Below, piece by piece: positions 47,102 to 57,295 of a stretch of DNA of 64,000 nt. The position numbers and the translations under genes are program-made. How positions within the stretch are numbered: the first letter of the stretch is position 1; each line of letters begins with the position of its first letter. This DNA comes from Bog-473 sp963791995 (GTDB lineage Bacteria > Actinomycetota > Acidimicrobiia > Acidimicrobiales > RAAP-2): NCBI GenBank assembly GCA_963791995.1, contig CAWBUQ010000001.1:496001-560000 (forward strand). Direction: 5' to 3'. The notes beneath the pieces are model-generated. The model saw nothing but the letters and a program-made list of their open reading frames with translations, did no database searches and was not told the origin of the DNA.

Positions 47102-48292
47102 TTACGGAGGCGTTTGCTTCTGGAACATTTTCCTCAGGAGGTCGGCCGGCGAGCTGGCTGCCTCGCCCGTGCGCGGCAGCCGGCGGTCCGGTGCCGGTGC
47201 TCCGGGCCTCGTCGGGCTCGATCTATGGGCCACGCCACCACCGGGCCCTGCACGCGGCAGGCCCACCCGCGTGCCCGCTTCGAGCGGTGTGCCCCCGGTC
47301 ACCCGGACCACCAACTCCGGGAGCTGATCAGCCTCGAGGCGGCACCCGGACCACGGCATCGTGGCCGAAGTACTGGTAGCTCTCCACGGTGCCCGAGCAC
47401 CGGTGACGCCGCGGCATCGGCGATGACCAACTGCTCGGGCCGGATCAAGACGTGCGCCGGGCCGCCCGTCGACGCGGTCGGCCAGCCCTCCACCTCCAGG
47501 CGCGCCGAGGGGCGTGGCCGCGGCCATGCCCCCGCTCCCCCCGACGCGGCGGCCGCCACCGGCGCGTGCAGCACGTTGGACTCGCCGAGGAACCGGGCCA
47601 GGGCGGGGTCGAGCGGGTGGCGGTAGATCCCCGCCGGCGAGTCGAGCTGGGCGATGACCCCGTGGCGCAGCACCGCCACCTGGTCGGCCATCGACAGCGC
47701 CTCGTCCTGGTCGTGCGTCACGAGGATGGTGGTGGTGCCGGCGTGGCGCAGCACGTCGTGGACCTCGGCGCGCACGCTGGCGCGCAAGCTCGCATCGAGC
47801 GAGGAGAACGGTTCGTCGAGCAGCACGATCTCGGGGTCGGTCGCCAGCGCCCGGGCGAGCGCGACGCGCTGTTGCTGGCCTCCCGAGAGCTGATGGGGAT
47901 AGCGACGGTGCAGGCCCGACGAGTCCCACCATGTCGAGCAGCTCGAGCACGCGGGCGCGGCGCTGCGGCCCCCGACGGAGGCCGAAGGCCACGTTGCGAC
48001 CGACCGAGAGGTGCGGGAACAGTGCACCTTCTTGCGGCACGTAGCCGATGCGGCGGTGCTCGCTCGGCACGAAGACGCGGCGGCCGTCGTCGACCACCTC
48101 GGTCCCGATCGCCACCTCGCCCTCGTCGAGTCGCTCGAAGCCGGCGATGATGCGAAGCAACGTGGTCTTCCCGCTCCCCGACGTGCCCAGAATACCGGTG
48201 AAGCTCCCCGCGGGGATGGCCAGGTCGACACCGTCGAGGACGCGCAGATCGCCGAACGACTTGCCGGCGCCTCGGACAGCGAGCTCCTTCAT
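47102..48292 (-). CDS. fbpC: Fe(III)-type ABC transporter ATPase
   Basis: ATPase of an FbpABC-like importer. Walker A GTSGSGKTTLLR, Q-loop region IGYVPQEGALFPHLSVGRNV, signature LSGGQQQR, Walker B EIVLLDEPFSSLD, H-loop ILVTHDQDEALSMA. The C-terminal TOBE-like regulatory domain includes HVLIRPEQLVIADAAA and ELVVRVTGGTPLEAGTRVGL. Frame changes occur near 47925, 47380 and in the tail, so the exact end is uncertain (between about 47225 and 47102). ATG 48292 shares a base with the permease stop (TGATG), coupling the two. Confidence 0.9.
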   Translation of the reverse strand: MKELAVRGAGKSFGDLRVLDGVDLAIPAGSFTGILGTSGSGKTTLLRIIAGFERLDEGEVAIGTEVVDDGRRVFVPSEHRRIGYVPQEGALFPHLSVGRNVAFGLRRGPQRRARVLELLDMVGLVGPAPSLSPSALGRPATARRARPGAGDRPRDRAARRTVLLARCELARQRARRGPRRAAPRRHHHHPRDARPGRGAVDGRPGGGAAPRGHRPARLAGGDLPPPARPRPGPVPRRVQRAARAGGGRRVGGSGGMAAATPLGAPGGGGLADRVDGRPGARLDPARAVGHRRCRGVTGARAPWRATSTSATMPWSGCRLEADQLPELVVRVTGGTPLEAGTRVGLPRAGPGGGVAHRSSPTRPGAPAPDRRLPRTGEAASSPADLLRKMFQKQTPP

Positions 48293-50079
48293 CACCCAAT
48301 TGTGCCCGCTGGAAGGACACGGACTGCCCCCGGCGCCGGAGGGGTGCCGGCGGCGGCCAAGCCCGCGCGGGCAGCCGGTCGAACCAGCGACCCAACACGT
48401 AACTGGGCACGGCGGCGATGAGGAGCATCATGCCCGCATAGGGCGCCGCCGCCGAGTAGCTCAAGTTGGTCTGCTGGGCCCAGAACCCCGTCGCCAGCGT
48501 GTTCATGCCGGTCGGGATGAGGATGAGCGTCGCCGTCAGCTCGGTGGCCGTCTCGAGGAAGACCAGACAGAAGGCGGCGGCCAGCCCCGGACCGATCAGC
48601 GGGAGGGTGACGCGCCAGAACACCGAGCGCTTGGTGACCCCGAGCGACTGGCCTACTTCCTCGAGCCCGATCGGGTGCCCGGGCGACGGCGGCGCGCACG
48701 GACACCACTGCCATCGGGAAGAACATGACGGCGTAGACGACGATGAGCAGGGGTGTCGTCTGGTACCAGCGCCCGTCGAGGTAGCGCGTGGTCACGTAGG
48801 CCGCGGTGAGCCCGATCACGATCGCCGGCACCGCCAGGACGAGCATGGAGGTGCGCTCGAGCAACCGGATCAGCGGACCGGGGTGGCGCACCGACAACAA
48901 CGCGATCGGCAGCGCGCCGACGGTCGCCACCAGCCCGGCGGCCGCAGCCAACCCGAAGGTGGTCAGGGTCGCGCCCCAGAGGGACACGCTGGGCACCGTC
49001 GAGGTGCCGCCCACCACGAGCAGGTAGACGATGGCCCCGACGGGCACCCCGAGCGCGAGGACCACCACGCCCGCCACCCCGGCCAGCACCGGCACCGTGG
49101 CGCGGCCGAGCGGTCGCGGGCGCACGAGACGGGCGGCGCCGGCGCCGACCCGGGCGCCGCGTCCCTTGCCCCGCGCCGCACCCTCGCCCAGGAGGAGGAT
49201 CGCACCGAGGAGCACCAGGATCAGAGACAGCGCGCAGCCGACCGCCGTGTTGAAGCCGACGGTGAACTCCGTGTACGCCTCGGTCGTCAGTGTGCGGAAA
49301 CCGAGGATCTCGAAGGCACCGAACTCGGCCAGGCAGACCAGGGCGACGAGGACCGAGCCACCCAGGATGGCGAGCTTGGCCTGCCCCACCGTCACCTTCC
49401 AGAAGGTGCGCAGTCGCCCGAGCCCGAGGCTGCGGGCCACCTCCTCTTGCGCGGGGTCGGCGTTGCGCAGGTTCGCCGCGACGGGCAAGAAGACCAAGGG
49501 GTAGACGGCGAGGGTCATCACCAGGACGGCGGCCCAGAACCCGCCGAAGCCGTTGAAGATCGCCTTCCATCCGAAGCTCACGACGAAGTCGGGGATGCCG
49601 AGCGGGATGACCACGAGGACGGCCCAGATGCGCCGTCCCGGCAACGCGGTGCGCTCGACGAACCACGCCAGCACCGTGCCCAGCGCGGCGCACAGCACCG
49701 TGACGACGACCGTGAGGCTGATCGTGTTGCGCACCAACTCGGCGGTCAGGCTGCGGAAGAGGAGCGGCTGCAGCGTGGACCAGCCCGTCTGGAAGGCCTG
49801 GACGATCAAGAAGATCAGCGGTGTCATGACGGCCAGCGCGATGAGGGCGGCCAGCGCCACGAGGAGCGGCGGGCCGGTGCGACGGTGGCCGCGCAGGCGG
49901 TGGTGGTGCAGGTGGCGGTGGACCCGCGCCCGCTGGTGGTGCCAGCGACCGTGGCGGCGCTCGCTGTGCCGGCCTGCGCCGTACGGGTGCCGGCGCCCTC
50001 CGTCGCGCTCGCCCGCCGCGCCCCGCTCGCGACCGGCTGCGCCGGCTCCTTGGGCCCGCGACGGCGCCGCCGTGCTCAT
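48292..50079 (-). CDS. fbpB: Fe(III)-type ABC transporter permease (fused two-domain)
   Basis: Inner-membrane channel of about 595 codons with two duplicated permease halves, each carrying the EAA-like loop (LRNADPAQEEVARSLGLGRL and GVTKRSVFWRVTLPLIGP) that contacts the ATPase. About twelve transmembrane helices, e.g. VALAALIALAVMTPLIFLIV and IWAVLVVIPLGIPDFVVSFG. The cytosolic N-terminus (residues 31-66) has eleven His, including HLHHH. Frame changes near 48690 and 48340 split the C-terminal part. It starts 26 bases after fbpA ends. Confidence 0.88.
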   Translation of the reverse strand: MSTAAPSRAQGAGAAGRERGAAGERDGGRRHPYGAGRHSERRHGRWHHQRARVHRHLHHHRLRGHRRTGPPLLVALAALIALAVMTPLIFLIVQAFQTGWSTLQPLLFRSLTAELVRNTISLTVVVTVLCAALGTVLAWFVERTALPGRRIWAVLVVIPLGIPDFVVSFGWKAIFNGFGGFWAAVLVMTLAVYPLVFLPVAANLRNADPAQEEVARSLGLGRLRTFWKVTVGQAKLAILGGSVLVALVCLAEFGAFEILGFRTLTTEAYTEFTVGFNTAVGCALSLILVLLGAILLLGEGAARGKGRGARVGAGAARLVRPRPLGRATVPVLAGVAGVVVLALGVPVGAIVYLLVVGGTSTVPSVSLWGATLTTFGLAAAAGLVATVGALPIALLSVRHPGPLIRLLERTSMLVLAVPAIVIGLTAAYVTTRYLDGRWYQTTPLLIVVYAVMFFPMAVVSVRAAVARAPDRARGSRPVARGHQALGVLARHPPADRSGAGRRLLSGLPRDGHRADGDAHPHPDRHEHAGDGVLGPADQLELLGGGALCGHDAPHRRRAQLRVGSLVRPAARAGLAAAGTPPAPGAVRVLPAGTIG

Positions 50080-50104
50080 CGCAGCGACGACCCCGCCGGA
50101 GCGG

Positions 50105-51200
50105 TCACAGCAGCTGCGCCTCTTGCAGGAGCTTGATCGCCTGCGCCCCCGTGCCCAGCTGGGCGATGGTGATCGAGTTCGGCTGGAGCCGGCTGAAGGG
50201 CGTCTCGGGCTGTGCCGTGGTCACTCCCGAGCCGATCGTGTACTCGAAGCTGTCGCTGCGGGCGATGATCTTCTGCCCCTGGGCCGAGGTGAGGAAGGCC
50301 ACGAAGCGCTGCGCCGCGGCCTGGTTCTTCGAGGACCGCAAGACGGCGGCGCCCGAGACGTCGACGACGTAGCCCACGTCGTGGGGCGCGAAGTAGGCGA
50401 TGGCCGAGTGCATGTTGGATGCGCCGATTTCGGCCCGTTCGCGGTACCAGTAGTACTGGTTGATGATGCCCAGGGCCACCTGGCCCCGGTTGACCTCGTT
50501 GGCGACCGTCTCGTTGTCGGGGTACTGGTGGCTCCCCGCGTTCGCCTTGAATCCCTCGAGCCATTTGAGGGCGGCCGCGTTGCCGTAGGTCCGGGCCACC
50601 GAGGTCACGATCGGTTGGAAGTCGGTCTCGCCCCCCGCGATGGCGATCTTGCCCTTCCACTGCGGCTCGGGCCAGCTGCATGGCCGAGGTGGGCAGCTGG
50701 CTCGCCTTGACCAGCGACGGGTTGTACACCATGACGCTCACCCGGGCCGAGACCCCGGCCCACATGCCGTTCGGCGAGTTGTACTTCGCCGGCGTCTGGG
50801 CCAGCGTCGAAGCCTTGATCGGGGCGAGCAGGTGCTTGGAGGCCAGGTACTGCAGCGGCGGCGAGTTCTCGGTGAAGAACACGTCGGCCGGCGAATGGCC
50901 GCCTTCGGTCACCATCTGGTCGGCGAGCACGTCTTCGTCGTCGAAACGGACGTTGACACCGATGCCGGTCTTCTTCTCGAACGCGTTGACCAGCGCCTGG
51001 GTCGTCTGCACGTGCTGGCCGCTGTACACGGTGATGGTCCCGCCCGATGCGCCGGCCGGTGGCGCGGCGGCCGCCCCCGCCACCACGATGCCGGCGCCCA
51101 TGCACAGTGCGGCCAGTGCGCCACGGACTCGCCCGAGCGCCCGACGGAACGTCGGCGTGCTGCACGTTCCTCTTCGACACCCGCCACTCCTTCCGGCCAA
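50105..51200 (-). CDS. fbpA: Fe(III)-type ABC substrate-binding protein
   Basis: Periplasmic ferric-ion-binding protein of about 360 residues. Signal peptide ALAALCMGAGIVVAGAAAAP, mature start near GTITVYSGQHVQTTQALVNA, the fold segments VRFDDEDVLADQMVTEGGHS, ADVFFTENSPPLQYLASKHL, and the metal-binding tyrosine cluster NQYYWYRER near the C-terminal half. One or two frame changes lie near 50650-50690. GTG 51180, with AAGGAG upstream, is an alternative start that would need a further indel before the signal peptide. A strong promoter with an iron box lies 50-90 bases upstream. Confidence 0.9.
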
Positions 51201-51252
51201 GCCGTCGACGATCTGTGCGACGCGTCCGACCCGTGCGAACTACGAGCGAATC

Positions 51253-51294
51253 TTAGGGCGGCCTAACATTAGGGGTCCCTGACATACCCGTCAA
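51253..51294 (-). promoter_or_regulatory. Promoter with overlapping DtxR/IdeR-type iron box
   Basis: On the minus strand: -35 TTGACG (51294-51289), 17-base spacer, -10 TAATGT (51271-51266). Over the -10 lies a partial palindrome, read on plus as TTAGGGCGGCCTAACATTA (51253-51271), matching 15 of 19 positions of the DtxR/IdeR consensus TWAGGTTAGSCTAACCTWA. Fe(II)-bound repressor would block RNA polymerase, so fbpABC should be on only when iron is low. Confidence 0.8.
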
Positions 51295-51391
51295 GGCAGC
51301 CCCCATGGGGACGGCCCCGAGGAGAGAAACCGGATCCGGTCCGGCGGCCGGGCGCCGGCCTCAGGAATGCTCCGGCGGCGGGGCGTCGGCC

Positions 51392-52208
51392 TCAGGACAG
51401 GCCGGGAGACCCGAAGTCGAGGCGGCCCTCCAAAGGGCTCGACGGCTCGGCGTGGAAGCGGACAGGGATCCGGCCGGCCCGGCGCGCCAGGCGCCCCGCC
51501 TCCACGGCCAGCCGCATGGCCCGCGCCATGGCGACGGGGTCGTGCGCCCGGTTCACCGAGGTGGCCACCAGGACGGCATCGCAGCCCAGCTCCATGGCCA
51601 GGGCGGCGTCGGACGCCGTGCCGATGCCGGCGTCGAGGATGACCGGGACGTCGACCGCCTCGCGCACGAGCGCGATGTTGTGCGGGTTGCGGATGCCCAG
51701 ACCGCTCCCGATGGGCGAGCCCAGTGGCATCACCGCCGCGCAACCAACCTGCTGGAGCCGCAGGGCCAGGACCGGGTCGTCGGTCGTGTAAGGCAACACG
51801 ACGAACCCGTCCTCGGCCAGCTGCTCGGCCGCGCTGAGGAGCTCGACCGCATCGGGCAACTGCGTGCGGTCGTCGTTGACGACCTCGAGCTTGACCCAAT
51901 CGGTCCCGAACGCCTCACGCGCCAGCTTGGCGGTCAGCACGGCTTCGGAGGCGGTGCAGCAACCCGCCGTGTTCGGCAGGACGCGCACCCCGAGCTCGTC
52001 GAGCAAGGAGAGCAACGCGCCCTTGGCGGAGGTCTCGACCCGCCGGACGGCGACCGTCGCCAGCGCGGTGCCCGACTCGGCCAGCGCGCGGCCCAACGCA
52101 CTGAGACTCGTCATGCCACCCGTCCCGAGCAGGAGCCGCGACCCCAGCTCCTCGCCGGCGATACGGAACGGCTGTTGTCCCTCGCGCTCGATGTCGTCGC
52201 GCGCTCAT
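51392..52208 (-). CDS. thiG: Thiazole synthase ThiG
   Basis: Makes the thiazole phosphate of thiamine from deoxyxylulose phosphate, dehydroglycine and ThiS thiocarboxylate. (beta/alpha)8 barrel: N-terminal GSRLLLGTGGMTSLSALGRA, NTAGCCTASEAV, WVKLEVVNDDRTQLPD (Schiff-base Lys), GFVVLPYTTDDPVLALRL, PLGSPIGSGLG, VILDAGIGTASDAA and GCDAVLVATSVNRAHDP. The in-frame ATG at 52114 would cut off the first strand. The conserved N-terminus continues to about 52190, so ATG 52208 with one indel near 52195 is preferred. Divergent from thiD. Confidence 0.93.
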
Positions 52209-52247
52209 CTGCACGACGATAATCCGCGGCACGCCTATGGTGGCCCG

Positions 52248-53067
52248 GTGCCGGACGTGACGCCGCCGACGGCGCTGACCATCGCCGGATCGGATTCGGG
52301 GGGCGGCGCCGGTGTGCAGGCCGACCTCAAGACCTTCGCCGCGCTGCGCGTCCACGGCACGTGCGCGGTGACCGCGGTGACCGCGCAGAACACGGCCGAG
52401 GTGCGCGGCGTCGTCGCGCTCGAACCGGGCTTCGTGCGCCAGCAGGTCGAGACGGTGCTCGACGATTTCGCCGTGCGCAGCGTCAAGACCGGCATGCTGG
52501 CGACGGCGCCCATCGTCGCCGAGGTGGCGGCCCTGGCGGCCGGCGGCCGGCTCCCCCGGCTCGTGGTCGACCCCGTCCTCGTCTCCTCCACCGGGCACCG
52601 GCTGGTCGAGCCCGAGGGGATCGAGGCCTATCTCGAGCTCCTGGTGCCCCGGGCCGTCGTCCTCACCCCGAACCTGCGCGAGGCGGCCATCCTCTCGGGA
52701 ACCGAGGTCGAGTCGCTCGTGGCGCTCTCGGCCCGGGTTGCCGCGGCCGAGCGGCTGCGGGCGCACGGGGCGCGCTACGTGGTGGTGAAGGGCGGTCACC
52801 TCAGCGATTCGGCCGAGGACGTCGTGGCCGGACCCGACGGCGTCGAGATCCTCCCCGGCGAGCGGGTGGCCACCGGGAACGACCACGGGACGGGCTGCTC
52901 GCTCTCGGCCGCCGTCGCCGCGCACCTCGCCCGCGGGGCGGCCGTCCCCGAGGCGATCGCCCAGGCCAAAGTCTTTGTCGCCCGCGCCCTGGCCGGGGGT
53001 GCGGGCTGGCATCTCGGGACGCGGGCACGGCCCGCTCGACCATTTCGGGTGGTCGGCCCCGTCGTAG
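52248..53067 (+). CDS. thiD: Hydroxymethylpyrimidine/phosphomethylpyrimidine kinase ThiD
   Basis: Ribokinase-fold kinase giving HMP-PP for thiamine synthesis. GTG start, then TIAGSDSGGGAGVQADLKTF (substrate binding), VTAVTAQNTAEV, VKTGMLATAPIV, VVDPVLVSSTGHRLVEPEG, TPNLREAAILSG and the catalytic TGNDHGTGCSLSAAVAAHL. One extra base near 53022 shifts the tail; corrected, the protein ends GHGPLDHFGWSAPS, as in the family. It is divergent from thiG with about 40 bases between starts. No TPP riboswitch is visible. Confidence 0.94.
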
Positions 53068-53079
53068 GCTGGCGTCGCC

Positions 53080-53724
53080 ATGACGCTGCACGACACGGGC
53101 ACCGAGCTCGCCGGCCAGGCCGACACCCCGCCGCCCCAACGGCCGGCCAAACCGGGCGGGATCTCCATGCGGCCGGCCATGGTCGTCCTCGGACTGGCCG
53201 TACTGATCCTGGTCGTCTTCGTCACCATCGGCATCGTGACATCGCAGTCACCCCAGCCGGTGCGCACCTCGAGCGCACCGAGCGCCGTGGTGGGCAGCTC
53301 GCTGCGGTCCGAGGCCGCCGCCCGGTTGCTCGCGCCGATCGTGGTCGGGGGCGAGCCCCCGACCAACATCTTGAATTCGGTGTCGGTTCCGGTCGGTGCC
53401 GTACGGATCTCACACGTGAACAACGCGGCGGGGTCGGGCCAGTACGACGCGCAGGTCACGTTCCGCTCCGACGCCTCGCAGGCCGCGCTCCTCGCCTTCT
53501 TCGCTGCGGACATGAAGCAGCAGGGCTGGCAGGTCTTCGACAAGGGCGGCGCGTCCGACGACCAGGGCGCGCTCGAGGTGCTGGGCAAGCTCGCCGGCAC
53601 CGACGGCTACTACTGGGAGATGGGGGCGACCATTCAGGCCACCACCTTCGGCAAGGGCGCGCCGCCGGCGGGCTGGACCCGATTCACCGTCCGCCTCTTC
53701 CAGCAGGGCGACGAGAGCGACTGA
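53080..53724 (+). CDS. Membrane-anchored protein of unknown function
   Basis: Intact 214-residue protein. Pro-rich cytosolic N-terminus (residues 1-30), one transmembrane helix (MVVLGLAVLILVVFVTIGIV) and an external alpha/beta domain. It includes QYDAQVTFRSDASQAALLAF, FAADMKQQGWQVFDKG and YYWEMGATIQATTFG. The strand-helix-strand pattern resembles the small domains of proteins that bind the cell envelope, but no family is recognised. It starts 12 bases after thiD ends. Confidence 0.65.
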   Translation: MTLHDTGTELAGQADTPPPQRPAKPGGISMRPAMVVLGLAVLILVVFVTIGIVTSQSPQPVRTSSAPSAVVGSSLRSEAAARLLAPIVVGGEPPTNILNSVSVPVGAVRISHVNNAAGSGQYDAQVTFRSDASQAALLAFFAADMKQQGWQVFDKGGASDDQGALEVLGKLAGTDGYYWEMGATIQATTFGKGAPPAGWTRFTVRLFQQGDESD

Positions 53725-53760
53725 ACACCGGCGCCGCGGAGAATGCGCTCCCGGCGGTGG

Positions 53761-55179
53761 CTAGTTGCCGGCGGCCACCGGGTCACCGGGCGCCACACGT
53801 GCGGCGCGGTCCGGTTCCACTTCGTCGTCCTGGCTCAGCATCTCGGCCTGCTGCGCCGGCTCGGCGAGCAGGTACGCCCAGACGAAGAAGTTGATCGGGT
53901 AGAGCAGATAGCCCACGCGCGGGTTGGGCGCGAGCAGGATCAGCGCCGACATGACGACGCCGGCGATCATGCACACCTCGGACACCGAGCGTGGCGTGTG
54001 GCGGTAGAGGTGGCGGGCCAACAGCACCACCAGCACCAGGCCGACGGAGACCGGCAGGGCGCGGCTGAGCGACGGGAAGGCGCTGACCAGTACGTGCCCG
54101 GGCAACGCGCTCGCAGCGGTCGAGGGAATCGCGCTCAGTCCGAGCGGGAAGAGCACGACATCGTCGACGAGGGCGAAGGGCCCGCGCAGGACGAACGGGA
54201 AGATTGTCGGCACGGCGACCACGATCATCCCGGCGAGCATGGTGAAGGGACGTCGCTCACCCTTGCGGCCTCGCGCCGCGAACAGCGGCGAGGACGGCCA
54301 GGGGCCACGCCGTGAACTTCATGGCGGATGCGATGCCGAACACGACGCCCGAGGAGAAGGGTCTGCGGCGCTGGGCAAGCACCACCGCCAACAACAAGCA
54401 GGCCGCGACCGGGATGTCGTCACCGCCCGTCGCCAGCGGGAGCGACGCCAGGGGCAAGATGATCAGCGCCTGAATGGCGCGGATCTTGCGGCGGCCGTTG
54501 GCCCGGCACAGGTAGAGCGCGACCGCGCTGACGACGAGGGTGGTCACACAGAAGAAGATGCGCGCATCGCTGAGCCCGTTGTTGGGCCAGATGTCGCTCG
54601 GAATGCCCATCAGGGCCATGACGGGGAGGTAGGGCAGGAAGCCGGCGTAGTCGGGCTCGCCCGGCGCGTGGTATTTCACCGGATGGTGCAGCCGCACCAG
54701 GTCGTGGTACGGGTCCTGGCCGTGCGCGATGTCCTGGCCGCCCACCTCGACGGTCACCACCTCGGGCTGCTGGTGGGAGCCGGCGACGCCGTCGAAGCGC
54801 CAGAGGATCTCGAAACCGAGCGGGATGGCCAGCGCCCCGACGAAGACGCACACGGCCACCGCGATGCGGGCGAACCAGGCGCGCCTGTGTTGGCGCCGGG
54901 TCAGGGCTCCCTCGGGATTGCGGCGGCGGGCGCGGTGCACCGCCCAGGCCACACCGGCCGAAGCCAGCGCGCCGAACCCGAACGGCAACAGGGCCATGCG
55001 CCCCCACACCTCGTAGAGCGCGTTGGTCGAGGTGTAGATCGTGAGCAGCGCGAACAGCGCGCTCCCCCGTAGAGGAGCGCGTCACCGGCCTCGGGCGGGA
55101 TCCGCTTGACCCACTCGAACGCACGGCGCAGCGCGCTGCCCGGCGTCCACACGTTCATCGTCGAAGACAGGGTCGACAT
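53761..55179 (-). CDS. Multi-pass membrane glycosyltransferase-like protein (DUF2029/GT87 type)
   Basis: About 470 residues with at least nine hydrophobic helices, e.g. IAVAVCVFVGALAIPLGFEI, FFCVTTLVVSAVALYLC, ILPLASLPLATGGDDIPVAA, MLAGMIVVAVPTIFPFVL and VGLVLVVLLARHL. The periplasmic loop VVTVEVGGQDIAHGQDPYHD followed by Y-x-P-x-x-Y-LPYLPVMAL has the 'D-x-Y' pattern of polyprenyl-phosphate-mannose-dependent alpha-mannosyltransferases. Frame changes near 55040 and 54250 split it. The donor and acceptor are inferred only at family level. Confidence 0.75.
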
Positions 55180-55235
55180 GGGGTGTCAAAAGCCTCGCAC
55201 ACAGGGGGGACACCGGAAAGAACCCCTTTCCGATC

Positions 55236-57228
55236 CTACGGGCCGGTCAGCGCCAGCTCTGCCACGTAGAACGCCAGCTCTGCCTCCAGGCATGCGGTCA
55301 GGGTGTCCGCCCGGCGGAAGCCGTGGCCCTCCTCCTCGAAGAACCGCAGGTCACACCGGGTTCCGGCCGCGTCCAACGCGTCCGCGCATGCTCTCGGCCT
55401 GCGCCGGTGGGACGACCTTGTCCTCGGTGCCCTGCAACAAGAGGACCGAGCCCCGCATGGCCCGGGCCCGGCTGCGGGGCGAGCGCGCCTCGTAGAGGTC
55501 CTCTGACCCCGGGAGAGGGCCGATCAAGCGGTCGGTGTAGTGGGCTTCGAAGTCGTGCGTGGTGGCGACCAGCCCCATCAGGTCGGTCACCCCGTACCAC
55601 GAGACGCACGCGGCGAAGCCCTCCCCCGCCGCCAGTGCGTTGAGTGCGGTCATGCCGCCGGCGCTGCCGCCCCGGATGGCCAGGCGCTCCGGGTCGGCGT
55701 CGCCCCGCGCGGCAAGGTGCCGGGCCGCATCGAGGCAGTCCTCCGAATCGGCCACCCCCCATTGGCCCCACAGGGCGCAGCGGTAGGCCCGCCCGTAGCC
55801 CGAGCTCCCCGCGTAGTCCACGCAGGCCACGGCGAAGCCGCGGGTGGTGAAGAACTGGATGGTGAGATCGAGGCCGGCCCCGCAGGCCGAGGTCGGCCCG
55901 CCGTGGCACCACACCACCAGCGGCGGCGCGCCGGCGCCCGGTCCCCGGGTTCCCGTGCGCGCGGGCCGATAGAGCGTCCCGTAGACCGGTCGCCCGCTGC
56001 GCCCGGTGAGGGTGAAGGGGTCGCCCCTGGCCACGTCGCCGGGCCCCAGGGCCGTCGTCGCCGGCGGGCGCACCGGGCCGGCCCCCGCGTCGGTGCGCCA
56101 GAGCCACACCGTCGAGGGGGCGTCGGGGGTCGCGCCGATCAGCGCCACGCCGTCGCGGTGCGCACACAGTGCGGCGATGGACACGCACGGCTGGTCGAGC
56201 ACGACCGGATCGCCTGTCGGGTCGCCTGGCGCGTCGCCGGCGTCCGCGTGGGCGGAGCGTGCGCGGCCGAGCAGCACCAACGAGTCGCGGCCAGAGGACG
56301 TCATGCGGGCGACCAGCCGGCCGTCGGGCAACTCGGCCAGGGTCGATTGCCCGAGCACCCAGTCCGGTCCGTGGAACTCCGCCGCCGCATCGCTCAGGCC
56401 GCTCGGGGGCGGGCCCGGCGCCTTCGTAGGGCTGCCACCAGCCTTCCCGGTCCGACACGAAGCGCACTCGGCCGTCGCGCCCCCAGCCCGGCTGACCCAC
56501 CGATTCACTCGCCCCTCCGGCGAGCACCTGCGGCTCTCCCTCGGCGCGCAGCACGCCCTCAGGGGCGGGGTGGCGATCGAGGGACACGACGACGAGCTGG
56601 GAGGCGTCCCAGGGCATGTCGGGGTGGTCCCACACGACGACCGCCACGTGGGCACCGGCCGGGTCCACCGAGGGCGCGCCGAAGAAGTCGTGCCCGTCGA
56701 GAAGGACGGACTCGGCGGGCTCGCCGGGACGGGTCGCCAGCGCGACGACGCAGCGCACGCGCCGGCTGCGGCCGCCCGTTCGCGGTGGACCTCTCGCACC
56801 GCCAGCACCCAGTCGCCGTCGGGGGTGACGCCGAGGCCGCCGTGGTTGTGTGTCTCAGCCTCGGGCGGCTCGGGCGTCAAGGGCCGCGGCACGGAGACGT
56901 CGGCGGCGCCGTCGCAGAACCACACCCGTTGGTCCGACTGGTCGACGTAGGCGAACGCACCGCCAGCGCGGCCGGGCACCAGGCAGAGCGCGCCTCCGCC
57001 GTACTCGTTGACGCGGCTGCGGATGCTGACCCCCGGTGGCGAGTGGTCGCGCAACCCGTCTTCACCGGCACGCACGAGGACGACACGCCCAGCCTCGGCC
57101 GGTCGCGACTCGAGCCAGTAGAGGGCCTCGCCGTCGGAGCACAGCTCCGAGAGCGACACCTTCGCCCGCGCCACGTCCGCTGCGGCGAACGGCGAGCTCC
57201 AACTCCCATAGCGGGCTGTCGTCACCAC
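55236..57228 (-). CDS. S9-family prolyl oligopeptidase-like peptidase
   Basis: About 664 residues: an N-terminal beta-propeller (residues 1 to about 380, WD/TolB-like strands) and a C-terminal alpha/beta-hydrolase. Catalytic Ser in IRGGSAGGMT (GxSxGG), Asp in LLQGTEDKVVP, His in EEEGHGFRRAD. The oxyanion region is VVWCHGGPTSACG. Three frame changes (near 56760, 56420 and 55385) interrupt it. The stop at 55236 is deduced from the third frame, giving the family tail. Cytosolic, with no signal peptide. Confidence 0.88.
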
Positions 57229-57295
57229 GCTGTGAAGGTACCCGTTGTTCGCGGCGGTGCGGAGTCCGGGCGTCGGCGGCCTCTACCATGATTCG

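Noticed and set aside
48466..50136. Long plus-strand frame opposite the ferric permease
   Set aside because: Hydrophobic helices and EAA-like loops are on the minus strand; the plus frame is a composition artefact.
52115..52260. TPP riboswitch between thiG and thiD
   Set aside because: The divergent gap is about 40 bases and lacks the CTGAGA and ACCTGATCTGG elements.
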